A stretch of DNA of 64,000 nucleotides from positions 87,535-151,534 of the forward strand of contig NW_019775381.1 in NCBI RefSeq assembly GCF_001039355.2, read 5' to 3'. A program made the translations under genes and the position numbers. The stretch comes from Lingula anatina (Eukaryota; Brachiopoda; Lingulata; Lingulida; Lingulidae). Under the pieces are notes generated by a model. That model was not told the DNA's origin. It saw only the letters and a list, made by a program, of their open reading frames with translations, and ran no database searches. This document shows positions 12,154 through 23,889 of this stretch, piece after piece; positions within the stretch are counted from its first letter, which is position 1; each line of letters begins with the position of its first letter.

Positions 12154-12194
<41 letters not shown>
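12154..12194. repeat. (TA)n microsatellite
   Basis: About twenty TA units. Confidence 0.95.
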
Positions 12195-12197
<3 letters not shown>

Positions 12198-12959
12198 GAA
12201 ATAGCCTGGCCATGAGCAAGGAGTGGCCAAAAACTGACCATGCTGACCAAACTTAGGTTTACTAATAAAAGTTTCAACAGCGGGCTTGCTTTCTCTTACT
12301 CACAGACACACACACACACACAATCTGTCTAGCTCTGTCTTCTTTTTCTCTCTTTCTCTCTCTCTTTCTCTCTCTCCCTCTCAGTATTCATATTGAGCTC
12401 CTTCATGCCATTTTGTACACCCTGAATAACTTGCTTAAAACAAATTACCAAATATTTACACAAGGAGTTAATCAATACATATCAGTCGATCATTCAGTAA
12501 TTCAGTGTATCTCTTGATCCACCCAGCTGACCAAAGAAATCCTACAATTTATAACACCTGTACCAGTAATCAGCTGACCCTAGTACCTTACCTGCCACTA
12601 AAAGACTCCATACATCAGAACCAGCCGAAACAGGACAGGACAGTCTGACTGACCACTGGCTTAGACTGACCACTGACTGAAACTGACCACTGACTATAGC
12701 ACCACTCCACTGACCAGTGGTCAACAGCTAGCCAGCTCTGGACCAGACTGGTCAATTCTATTCTGGTAAAAACACCAGCCAAATGCAGCGCCTACAGCAG
12801 GATGCTTTGACCTCCAGAACCCTCCTGCAGTCAATACTGCAGACTCAGGTCTGATGCATGACGTGATAGTGGAGAGCCTCTTCCACAGTGGTCCAGCTCT
12901 ACATCTGACCTAGCCAGTCCATTGGTTTAATTTTTGATTGGTACATTTGGAGCTTGTGA
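12195..12959. other. Non-coding spacer
   Basis: Contains a short CA tract (about 12302), a CT tract (about 12348-12380) and a loose array of ACTGACCACTG words between 12640 and 12720. No supported gene. Confidence 0.5.
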
Positions 12960-13752
12960 CATGGGCGTAACTAGGCATACGCACGGATGCACTGTGCGTA
13001 CAATTTTTTGGCCATCCATGATATTATTTAATATAAATTTAGTGTATTTTTCACGGAATATAAAAGAAAATCCCCTTCTTATTAAAGTCACCTGTATGTA
13101 CAAATCCTGTGTATCAATTGTATAGGCACAATTGTTCTGACCCCCCCCCCCTCCCGTCTTGCATTCTTTTATTGAACTGAGGTAAACAATGCCTGTAACC
13201 TTAACAAGTCCTATCTTAATCGTCCGTCTAACTGGAACTTCCTTTACCTCTTAATTGGAGGGTTCAGTGGCCCTCAACTCTCCTGTAGCCTCTTTCTTGA
13301 AAATATCGAACGCATTCTTGGTGGCGATATTTATCTCGGGTAAAAATCTGCCTGAGTGTTATTTTCAAAGAGCAGCTCCCGCAACCCTCCAAACTAACAG
13401 GGTGACATGGGCAATTTTTACAAACAAATAATTAAACTGTAAGGTGAATGAAACCGTATGTTAGTTCAACTCAGAGGTGGATCCAGGATTATTCGAAGGG
13501 GGTTCCACATATGCGAAGTTAGCCTCCTTTTAAATAAATATACCGTTCTGGGTAATAAGAATATTGAAACTTTTTTAATTGCGAGAATATTTCTGACTAA
13601 ATGATGATTTTATTATTAATGGAAAATAAAGCTGCGATGTGTGGTACATATGCTGTGATTACGCTGTCCTTCATCTGTTGCGTTAGTCTACATTTTGCTG
13701 GGAATTTTAAAAATCTGTGCGTACAATTTTTAAAGGTCTGGTTACGCCCCTG
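12960..13752. mobile_element. Non-autonomous DNA transposon with GGGCGTAACTAG / CTGGTTACGCCC ends
   Basis: The left end CATGGGCGTAACTAGGC and right end GTCTGGTTACGCCCCTG are imperfect inverted repeats. Both subterminal regions carry CTGTGCGTACAATTTTT in direct orientation. TGTGA occurs directly outside both ends (12955-12959 and 13753-13757), consistent with a 5-bp target-site duplication. No transposase frame is visible. Ends and duplication length resemble the element at 7445-7612, so the two may share a transposase source. Confidence 0.75.
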
Positions 13753-15064
13753 TGTGATAGGGAGTACCCCCCCCCCCCCCCGGCCCATCTCCCCATAGTA
13801 CAAGGCATGACCAGTCATACTGGTGCCATACAAAACTGACTGCACCACCCCTTACTGACAAAATAGGCCCCCCTCCGGCAACTGTTGCAGGAGTACTCAA
13901 TGTAAAAAAGGGCCTTAAAAGGCATGGTTACACTCAGGTCAACTTAAACTAGACACTGCTTTAAAATTGTTCCTATTCAGGTATCATGCAGTCAAACTTC
14001 ACATACTGTAGGCAACCCTCTCCTACCAGTCACCCCCCCCCCCACCCCCTTCCCCACCCCCGACAAGACCCCTTCCATTCCCTCTCAATTGTAAGCCTCA
14101 TGTACAACCTCCATCTGTAGTGATCTCTGGTAATCTGACAATATAAATTTGGATTGATCTACATGTAACTCTATACTAAATAAGAAATAAAAATCTCAAG
14201 TATATTATCTGAATCCAGATCCATGACATTCTTTAAAATCTTATAAGCCCTACTTTGGCAAAGCAATTACCTTTATCAAATATTCAATGTTAAATCCTAA
14301 TTTAGCAAGAGAGACTGCACACTTGAATCTTCAATCCTAAACTTTCTAGCTGATCTTGTTCAAAGCTATTATTTGTGTAAAATGATCCCGTGGGTAATTG
14401 TTAAAAGAGGTTATCTCCTGAAGTGAACCCAGTGCACCAGACATTTTTTTATCTCAAATATCTGGAATCATGTTCTGTGCTAGAGGCTTTTCTAGTCAGG
14501 AAATATTTTGGCAATGCTACAAAAGAAATATCATGCAATATCAACATAATTATGATTTGATAGGCCCTCCCTTAAGGCCAACAAGGCACCAAAACATGTC
14601 GTAAAGCCCAGAAATCAATGATTAAAGATATATTTTTTGCCTGACTTTATCCATAGAAAAATTTGACAGATTTGCTTAAACTGAATAATTCAAAAGGCAG
14701 TATATGGTCCAACTTGCACTTTTTCCTCAATTTGTCTTTATTTAATTTATTATAATAAATGTTATTGTGAGTTTCATATCTTGTCTGTTCTTTTTTAGTT
14801 TTATTTCAATTTTGTTTATGTATTTATTTACTTATTTATTTTTTTTTCCAGCTGGGATTGTAAAATCACTTCCAGACTGCATGCAGTTCATTGTTTTTAC
14901 AATACAGCAAATAAAGTCATTCAGTTTTGTTTTTACATTAAAGCAAATTGAGTCACTCAGTTTTAAAGTTTTGAAAGAAAACACTTGGTGACATTTAAAC
15001 AAGTCCTGAAAGTTGTAGCTTCTTAAAACATGGGCAGATGAAACGAATCTGAAAAAACATCCAT
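13753..15064. other. Non-coding spacer with poly(C) runs
   Basis: C-rich homopolymer runs near 13768 and 14033; otherwise AT-rich. No supported exon. Confidence 0.5.
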
Positions 15065-15117
15065 TTTATTTCCAGCCTACAACAGCAAGGCTATTTCCTG
15101 CAACAATACAATGAATC

Positions 15118-17237
15118 TTACTTTTTGCAAATTGGATCTATTGCTCCAACATTCACTTGTAGCCCTGCCATTTCGCTCAAGGCACTAACACAAGGACTGT
15201 TAAACTTCTGCTTGAATAATAGATCAATTTTTTGGCACAAACCCATCTCGGTAAACATCTCCTGACTCAGGAAGCTAATTTGGTCCATTTTGGAACTTTT
15301 CTATTCATTTAATTTTCCATTTCACATGATGCCTGAGTGCTATGATTAAATTGCGTTTAACCATAGTTAATTGCATTTAACCACTGGTCTGGGAATTTAA
15401 CACCTGGGGGTTTTCCACATTACACTCACCATGAGTTCACTTCAGGATAACATTTCTTCAAACCAACCAGTTGGTTTATATTATTTTAGACCAAGCGGAA
15501 TTTTTTAACCACTTCTATATAAAATTTTTGGTTATAAATAAATTTCATGACTTATCATTAACCTTGGACTGAGTAACAAGTGGTAAGGGTCCAAGCTAGT
15601 CTTTACTAAAATTAGAATAGGATTACTTTAGTACTGGTTTAAATTCCCCAATTCAACAAGGAGCCCTGAGTAAGATTTTAAAGGGGCATTACGTGGTAAA
15701 TTATTTGAAGTCATTTCCTTTTCAGGCCATTCAAGTGAAAAGGAATTTAAACCAGTTGATAGTAAATAACATTAAATCCTTTTATTTGAACAACGAGCTC
15801 ATGGATTTGAATATTATGTTTCTCTTTCATTTTACATAACAATCCTTCAGGATGTTACAAAATATGAAGAATGGGTCATTAATTTTCATTGATTATTTTA
15901 TTATTTAACTGAGATGCAAATGCCAATGTATATTCTCTATTTCAATGGATTAAAAAAGATGGGAAATTTATTTTCCAGAGAGAGCAAAATGTAAAGCAAA
16001 AAAAAAAAAGGGGGGGGGGAGAGGTTAAACGATCAAAAGCTAGAAACAAACACACATTTGTAAAAAATCAATCTTAATAACTCCATCTAGCTTCTACTCA
16101 CTGTGTGGAGGGCCTCCTGTTCCGCGCTGTATCTGAAGATTGCATCTTTCTCATTTTCTCCATATGTCATCAAGATGACTCATTTATATTGATGTCACCA
16201 GCAGTTACAGTGACATATTTATGTCTGAGGAGACAAAGTTATCATTTTCCATTCTCTCTGGATGACATCCTGATGGGGTGTGCTGTATAATGGCTACCTT
16301 CACTTCCTCACCTGCTCAGGTGGTGTGAACGCTCTAAAGTTTTCTCTCCAATAAGCTTTTTCTTCTTCTTTCACCTAAAAAAATTAATGGATTGTAATTT
16401 GTAACTTTATCCAAAAAGGGAATTAACAATTTTCTCTGACCAGTATGGCTTTGATGAAATATCTAATTAAATACCCATCCTTACCTTTACTCATACTGCA
16501 CATAGTGTTTTACAAACCTGTACTCAAGTATTTGTTTCCCCCTTGTGTTAAATCCAAATTACATATATCTCCCCAGAACTGAAGACTTTACATCTCTCTT
16601 GATAAATTTTGAAATAAAAAAATTACACTGTGAGCCTGGTTTTCATCCACTGTACGACCACGCCCACCTCAAATATTCACTTTTCTCTTTTCCTTCCATT
16701 TTAAATATCAATTATACCACAATAGATCAGAAAGCACCTGTCTAAGGAACAAAGATAAAAAATGTCCTCATAAAAAACCATAAGTTAATTGTTTTTAAAG
16801 AGCTGAAAAGTGTTCCTTCTTGTGAGACTTGACATCCAACCCTCTATTTTATCTCTTTTCAGCGAGGATGTACTTTTAAACCATGTGTTTTCATAAGAGG
16901 CAATTTAAAAACCTGTTTCATATCATACTGTACATCATAAAGCAATTATAGTAGAGAACCCATTGTATTATAAAAACAGTAGAACTGTCTTGTCTGCCAT
17001 CTGGCATACCTTTGAACACATTTCAGGAAAATGTGCATACTTCAGATGTGTTTAGTACAGATCCTAAGTTAAAACCTATGGGTCATTCCACAAAAAGTGA
17101 ACATTTCAGTCTTTTCAGAATCATACACATTTTGTCAGTCAAGCACATGCACTTTCACATGCATATGATACATACACTCTCTCTTACTCTCTCTCTCTCT
17201 CATACACACACACACACACACACCATACACACACGCA

Positions 17238-17278
<41 letters not shown>

Positions 17279-17566
17279 AGAATCACATTTGTGAACTAAT
17301 TCCCATACATGTAAACAAACACACACACACTTAAGTAAGATCTTTAATCTGCTTTTATGAAGATACTTTAGTCTGCAAAACCTTGATATGTTATAAAATT
17401 TATGTTATAAACAACAAGTATGAACATCTTTCACATGAACATTTATCAGAAGTTAAATTACTATTTGGCACACCCATTGCCGTGTTACGTGTTATGCTTC
17501 CCGATTCAAACGAAACTCACCTTTCATGTCTCTTAAATCAGGATTTTTAACATAAAATACACTTTT
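15118..17566 (-). CDS. Unidentified spliced gene: four candidate exons
   Basis: I do not recognise this protein, but several short pieces look like real minus-strand exons. (1) 17521-17566: acceptor CTTTTTTTTTAG, frame KSVFYVKNPDLRDMK, donor GTGAGT. (2) 16312-16374: acceptor TTTTTTTAG, 21 codons starting VKEEEKAYWREN and ending FTPPEQ, donor CAG|GTGAGG. (3) 16102-16132: acceptor ATCTTCAG, donor GTGAGT, 31 nt. (4) a terminal exon beginning at or near 15300, with frame MDQISFLSQEMFTEMG then LCQKIDLLFKQKF, stopping at TAA 15118-15120. An AATAAA (minus strand, 15065-15070) lies 48 nt further on. Phases do not join directly (exon 1 ends in phase 1, exon 2 starts in phase 0; exon 3 to exon 4 also mismatches), so exons are missing from this model. 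A possible first exon is at about 20429. Confidence 0.5.
17179..17277. repeat. Compound (CT)n(CA)n microsatellite
   Basis: CT repeats followed by CA repeats with CG interruptions. Confidence 0.9.
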
Positions 17567-17599
17567 CTAAAAAAAAAGGTACCAAGAATTTCTATTAAA

Positions 17600-19551
17600 T
17601 CTTAATAAGTGATTTCCATACTCAGGCTGTCTGATGACATCAGCAGGACTACTCCAGGTTCAGGTAAACCAGTCCTTAGTGTGCCTTAAATGTTACAGTA
17701 CAGCTTTCTGAACCGCTATCCATCCAAGCCGCATATGCACATTATGTAGAGTCAGCTGTCTCCATAGTTTATATAAATATCTGCCCTGCGATGTGACGTG
17801 GCTCAGAAATAAAGCCAGTTTACACACACTGTTCGAGTACCAAAAATAGAAGTGGCACTAAATTTTATCTTCTCATAAGAGGCATTTTGACTAGGTAAAT
17901 TTTGATAAAATATAATGATAATAGTATTGTTTTATCTCTCCTAAACTGACCAAGTTTAACTTGATTCCATTTTGTGAAAAAAATTCAACATTGACTGACT
18001 CACATCAGGGGAAGCCTCAACATGTTTCTGATCTCACGTAACATTATAGAGCACTGACATCTTGTATATAAGGGTCAAAGCATTAAGACAATGACTTACT
18101 TAGAACAGGAAAATTATCTTAAAATACTACAAAAAACATCAACAGTATCAGATATTTATTTCATCTCGAAGAAATTATCTTAACTAGGTTAGAAATGAAA
18201 TTATGGATCATTTCTATGTTACAAGAAATGACTGTGTCAAAAACTTCTAAGCAGCTAGCATTTCAGGCAATTTTGGTCTTAATGTGAGTTTGTTTTTTTA
18301 ATTAAACTTAAGTTTTCCTACTAGCCTGGTACCTCTTTAGATGTGCAGTTGTCTGGGGCAAGTGCCTAGTAGCACAAATTGTTTGCCATGTGGGTAATTT
18401 TCAAGGAGAAAGATCTTTATGTGGTTTTAAATGTAGATTTTTATACTTTCCTGTTGAATATCTGGTGTCGGTGGTATGTTTCATTCTTTTTTTTAAGACT
18501 TAAAGCACTGAATGATTAGCCATGGACTGGAATAAAAAAATGCATTGCTTATTCAGAGGTACTTGGAGGCAATATATTTTGTTTATGTTCATTAGCTCTG
18601 TCAAAGTTAAGGCAATGGTTTTTAAATATTTGGGGTCTGTTGTGCGATGGAGTCAGTAAGTCAGGGTAGCATTTAGTTAACAATTTTTTTTTTCAATTGT
18701 TTGCATGGATTCTCTCTGCATCAAAATACCACGCGATGAATGTTTTCAACTTTTATCAAATTGGGAGAAATAGAACACCTTAAAACACAACAACTCACTC
18801 AAAAAAGGCAAAAATGATGAAAAACATACATAAAATTCATACCCAAAGGTGAAGACCAACTTTGAACTTGTGAACAAAACTTGGCCTACCTCTACACATC
18901 TACGACCCACCTGCCACCCTGTGCTTGCCTACAAACTGCCAGCAACTAATCTCAGCCAGATTAGCGCTACCTTTACGAGTTAACTGTATTGAATTACAAT
19001 CTAATAGTTTTATCTGCAGGTTATCAGAACAACATTTCTCTTTTCAAAAACACAGGGCTCTTATGCCTGGTGATAAGAAAATCCAGTCCTGGTAACTATA
19101 ACTGTACAACCATCAGTCATGTAGCCTACAATTTAAAAGAGGGGTGGGGACCTTTTCACTTTAAAAGGTGAAACACTCCTTTATTTAATGGAGCAGCACC
19201 TAGATCAAATTTAGACCTGCAGATCTTTTCCCAGATGACAAAAAAGTCAGAAAAGAGGATAATATTAAATGAAAATAATAACAAAATAATAAAGAAAATA
19301 GCTCTATAAGCCATGGTAGTAGTGAGTGCCATCTGTCACAGTCTCTAATGCTTGAATAACAACAGACACTGCTGTGTTGTCTGTAACATTTTCCTTGAAA
19401 ATTCAAATAGGTGGATTTGTATAATTATTTTAACTTATCGATTTTTTGCAGACTAAAGTAATTTCATATTAGCTGGTTAAAGATATTACTTTATTGTGTG
19501 TGTGAGAGTGTGTGTTTATGTGTGTGAATAAGTTCATGAGTGTGTTTCTGT

Positions 19552-19610
<59 letters not shown>

Positions 19611-20428
19611 TATGCATACTGTAAGTGCATGTGCTTGTGTCCATGGGGGAAAGGGGGAGGGAGAGATGGAAGGGGCTTGAGAAAAAGTCATTCTGACTTC
19701 ATTAGTTTTTAGACCAAGTTTGTTACTATAGTAATTACATCTATACTGTGTAGTATAGCCTGAATAATAATAATAATAATTTTATTAACGTCTTACGTTT
19801 TAAAAAATAAAACCCACCCTACTTAGGGTTATGAGAGATTAAAACCTGTACTACTGCATTTAAATTTCATAAAAGTTCTTTAAAAATATAAATACTAGTA
19901 CTGAGAATCCTTACCTTAGTTTTCTGCCTCACACATTAAGTAGGTAAGGCCTCATAACTACCTATGTTAGAAACTCTCTATGCAACACTTCCCGGGTAAA
20001 CTGTTTCCTCTGTCCCAAACTGAAGTACAGCATATCATTTGCAATTCAAGTCCTTCCAGATTTGTATCAGTTCACATACCAGTTTCACAATGTTTAAGTA
20101 TTTTATTTCTAGCTATGGCCTATGCATTACTTCTGCACGCCAGTTGTTGTAAGTTACGTCTCTTGTGGCCCTGAGAGTTTCTGAAACTGCCACGAGTATT
20201 GAGGCCTTATACTGTACCAGGGTACACGTGATACAACTTTTTAACTAGAAACGTTTACTTGAAATGCCGAAAACTAAGGCCATACTGTAGCCGCTCTTGT
20301 TGTTGTTAAAATTACATCTATTTATTTTTTCTCTTCACTTATCAACCGTAGCATACATTTGTACATTTTTCTCTACGCTCTACTGATAGATTAACAAAAT
20401 TCAGCGGTATAATTTTATTAAAACTTAC
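17600..20428. other. Non-coding or intronic DNA
   Basis: May be an intron of the unidentified minus-strand gene. It contains AT-rich DNA, a GT/GA microsatellite at 19496-19612 and a short AAT run near 19768. I found no exon here that satisfies frame and splice sites together. Confidence 0.4.
19496..19612. repeat. Compound (GT)n(GA)n microsatellite
   Basis: GT repeats followed by an uninterrupted GA tract. Confidence 0.9.
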
Positions 20429-20473
20429 CATTAAAAGCTACACCACTGTAGCTGTAATCAGTTTACCGGAAGT
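20429..20473 (-). promoter_or_regulatory. Candidate promoter / first exon end of a minus-strand gene
   Basis: On the minus strand an exon-like end reads ATG|GTAAGT at 20431-20427, a start codon directly before a consensus donor. An ETS-type CCGGAAGT sits at 20466-20473 (plus strand). Together they suggest the 5' end of the unidentified gene whose exons lie at 15.1-17.6 kb. The link is inference. Confidence 0.3.
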
Positions 20474-20655
20474 ATGGTAAATCCCTGGTCCAAAATGGGA
20501 TTCTATGTCAGTCAGTAACAAATCTCTTACTGCATGTCGTTTAAAATTGTATTGACATATCGGTGATCAGAATTCCATTTTTTATTTCATTTTTACTGAT
20601 AAACAACAAGATAACACTTTATCATCTTGCATTCCGATGTGCTTGCGTTTGTCAA

Positions 20656-20680
20656 GGGAATTATATCAGATATAATTCCC
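20656..20680. repeat. 25-bp perfect palindrome, copy 1
   Basis: GGGAATTATATC, one central A, then the exact reverse complement. A second copy lies at 21332-21356. Confidence 0.8.
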
Positions 20681-21331
20681 TGGTGTCCGACTCTGGCGTC
20701 AACTACTGCCACCTATCGCAAGATTTCCAAATCAATTACTTACACGTATCTGGCGCAAAAGGATCGAGTATTTCGCCAAACATATGTGCGTTTGCAAATA
20801 AAATAAAAATAAAACAATTATCAATGTGTTGAAATAAATTGAAATTATCCGCTACTATGAAAAGTGAGCAGTTAAGACATGGAGTTGTGTCAAATTCATT
20901 TAATTTTTTTTTTAGATTCTTCAAAACAATTTATAAAAACAGTACGTTCTAAATCCTGTTTAGGAATGATGCTTATTCATAGCGAAAACATTTTATTTTC
21001 AAAAAGGTCAATGTATAATTAATAAAAATAAGAAGAAGAAGAAGAAGAAGAAGAACCCCCCTACATATTTCCTACTTTCCTGTCCTATTCTTTAAAGGCT
21101 GCTCAAGATCATTTCGGTTTTGTATTATAAACTGATGTGTCACACTTCCAAGTGTCAAATTACCTTAAAACAACATTGAAATAAATAAATAAATAAATAA
21201 GCGGGATGAAATTACTGTAAATCCATATAAAATGTAAACCGTAGCAAAAAAAAAAAAAAATGATAAGCAGACGATTTTTCCATATTAGACAACTGGAACC
21301 CATGGCGAGCATCCTTCGCCAACTCAGAACA

Positions 21332-21356
21332 GGGAATTATTTCGGATATAATTCCC
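21332..21356. repeat. 25-bp near-perfect palindrome, copy 2
   Basis: GGGAATTATTTC, central G, GATATAATTCCC. It has one arm mismatch and is extended by CA/TG to a 29-bp palindrome. It lies about 300 bp upstream of the TATA box at 21653. Confidence 0.8.
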
Positions 21357-21591
21357 TGCTCAGAATGAGCTTTCAAGAGGATGCAAACTTTACGATAACG
21401 GCACGTCGTTCTGGTTGTTCCACCCGGAATAGTAGGGTCGGCTTGAAACTCACCAATGCTGACTTTGGTCACGGAATGTTCACAGGGCTGGGGTGAGATG
21501 CTGTAAGACCCCTGAGATAAAGGGTGATGGCACTTGGCCATTTGCCAAATAGCTGAACAATTTTTTGAACAAAATCAGTCAGCCGTTATCC

Positions 21592-21660
21592 CACGTGGTT
21601 GCACTACCCAAAGGGTTTGAACACTGTTCTCTAGCGCCACGTGCTTCTTCCCTATAAAAG
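21592..21660 (+). promoter_or_regulatory. Promoter of secreted preproprotein gene 1
   Basis: A TATAAAAG box at 21653-21660 is preceded by two CACGTG E-boxes (21592-21597 and 21638-21643). Transcription should start about 30 bp downstream, near 21685. A short leader exon would end at GCG|GTAACC (21753/21754), and splice to the TTTTTCAG acceptor at 22080-22081, four bases before the ATG. Confidence 0.7.
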
Positions 21661-22084
21661 CCTGCGCTCAAATTCTCTTTCACACAGTAGTTTGGCAGTT
21701 GAAGAAGTAGGAAGAACGACTGAAGAATATCACAGGATTACCACCTGTTCGCGGTAACCATGTGTTTATTGACTTATTGTAGGTTATTGCTGACAAAAAA
21801 ATCTGTTTTCGTAGTCTACTTGTTATGAAGGTTCGAGGTTCAAGTTTTTAACCACGGATTATGCTTGGCAACATCTTTGTCCCAGACAGAGTAAAGTTCG
21901 GTGTTTTTTCTTTTCATTCCGTCTTATGTGGGCATGCTCACTCAACCAGATCTCTGCAAGTTAATTCCAATTCTTTAATTTGCATTTTAAATATAACCAT
22001 ACCAGAATTCTATTATAATCCATACTTTCATACTGGTCACACGTAATGAGTATTCTGTTACTGGTTACTTTCCTTTTTCAGACA

Positions 22085-23521
22085 ATGAAGGTTTCGTTTG
22101 TGTGCTTGCTTGTGGCAGCGGTAATAATGCTGTACGTCCACAGAACTGAAAGTTTGCCTCGCATCCGCCTGCATAGCATCCATTTGCCTGTCCCTGTTCG
22201 TGACCGGGATGGAAAGAGCCTGAAGCGAGGAACTGGACAGCAATCTTACTGGCGAAAACTCGAGAACGGTCCCTTCTTCATCACAGAGTGTGCGGTGTAT
22301 GTTGCAACTAATAACCTGGACGTGCCAATATCTCTTATCACCAGTCTTTGCCAGAGGGCCCATGGGCTGTACATAAAGGGTGCAAAACGTAACGAACAAG
22401 CCTATGTCGGCAGTATAAGGAAGGCTGCGGAATCTTGGCCTGCTTCAGTGAGTTGACTGACAAACTGACTGTTTTAGCATCGAACATTTCTAACCAGCTT
22501 AATAGTATATTTTGAGTAGGTTTTCTTGAAAATTAAAAATGCTATGTATCATTGTTTATGATTCAAGAAATTTTAAAAAGTATTCCAATACTTAAGTTCT
22601 TGACTAATAGTTCAGATGGATTTTAATCGTTACTTCCTGATTATTTTTCTTTGTTCCCAATGTCAATTTCCTTATATTCTTCTATTCAGTTGTCTCCCAT
22701 ACCATAATTTCAATATAGATGACCCATTCGCCCTTTTTTGTCCGTAAAACATTTTGATTTCATCCAGTTCTTTGCTTCGTTTTACCTATCGTATTAAATT
22801 CCAGAGACCTGCTCCATTGAGAGACGAGAAAAGTGGACCAACTGGTTACTGGGAGAAGCTAGCAAACCGAGACGTCTTCATCAATCAGTGTGCCGAGGAC
22901 GTTCGTAAGGCAGACAGCAAGGCGACAGACGATGCGGTTCGGACCATCTGCGGCAGAGCAGCCGAACTCTATCGCACCTATACTGGTAGAAACCAGGCCG
23001 CCTACTTGAGTTGTATCCAAGAAGCAGTGAGCTCGCTTTCGTCAGGGGTAATTTTTTTAATTCCAGTGTGATTTTTTAATGATATCTAAAATAAATGTTT
23101 TATGATTGAAATAATCAAAAGAAATGGCAAGTGTCGAGTGATTTTAACTTTGCATTTTTAATCGATGATAATTTGATATTTGCCACAAAAAAAGCTTAAC
23201 AGATTTTTTATTAAGAAAGAGACAGCAATACGCGTTTGCTTTCATTAACTTTACAGCCACCGATTTAAACAAAAATCATCAGACTTGTGCATACACTTTC
23301 GTCCTTTTTGTTTCAAAACCACGATTAATATTTTACTTTTATTACCTCATTCATACATAATACTGCCTCATGGGTAAATTTAGCCTTTTTCTTCTCTTGA
23401 TGTCCACTTTATTTTTCCTCTTCAGAGAGGCAATCAATCAGATGTAGACGACACCGAGACGGAAAATGACGTCACGGATAAAGAAATGAAAGAATTCTTT
23501 GATGCACTCTTAAATTGGTAA
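22085..23521 (+). CDS. Secreted preproprotein 1, two C-x19-C domains plus acidic tail
   Basis: Coding exons 22085-22447, 22805-23047 and 23426-23521, all joined in phase 0, give 233 aa. A 5'-leader exon lies upstream. The product starts with a typical signal peptide (MKVSFVCLLVAAVIML). A short basic Arg/Pro segment with PRIRL follows and ends KSLKR, a possible dibasic cleavage site. Domain 1 (WRKLENGPFF, C-x19-C, LYIKGAKRNEQAY) sits on the first coding exon. Domain 2 (YWEKLANRDVF, C-x19-C, LYRTYTGRNQAAY) sits on the second. The last exon is Asp/Glu-rich. If the donor TTG|GTAAAT at 23518 is used, the stop codon is split between exons (TG|A) and the protein loses one residue; a 3' exon at 23794 supports this. 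I do not recognise the domain. The layout resembles precursors of secreted cationic peptides. Function is unknown. Confidence 0.8.
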
Positions 23522-23862
23522 ATATTATAATTATCCAAGCCTGAAAACATCTACTCATGAAGTCATCCTCACTTTGGGCTTACTATTTCAGCAGTTTAAT
23601 GGTCTACTTTTATGTTGATTTTCTTAACGTTAGGTTTATTACATAACAACGCGTTTTGTGAACACATATTGTGGTTTAAAGTTTATAATATTTAAAAGGT
23701 GTCGGCCGTAGTACTACTGATACTATAGCAACGTAAATTCACATAATTAAAGAACTACTTTGAACAGTTAGAATTTTTCACTTTTATTTTCAGAAGAGTA
23801 ACCACCACCAACTATTTGGAGTTCTTGGTTGCAATCGATTGTTTTTTCGATTTAGATTGGCA

Positions 23863-23868
23863 ATAAAT
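23863..23868 (+). terminator. Poly(A) signal of preproprotein gene 1
   Basis: AATAAA in a candidate 3' exon that starts at 23794, after a TTTTATTTTCAG acceptor. Confidence 0.65.
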
Positions 23869-23889
23869 AAGTTTATATCGTGTATAATT

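Noticed and set aside
13597-13848. Open frames on both strands near 13.6-13.85 kb
   Set aside because: They overlap the right end of the non-autonomous transposon and a poly(C) run; no homology or splice support.
17012-17299. 95-codon frame and its antisense Cys/Val frame
   Set aside because: Product of CT/CA repeats; the ends have no gene features.
19911-20010. Extra exon of the unidentified minus-strand gene (donor AAG|GTAAGG at about 19911)
   Set aside because: All frames meet stops before a usable acceptor.
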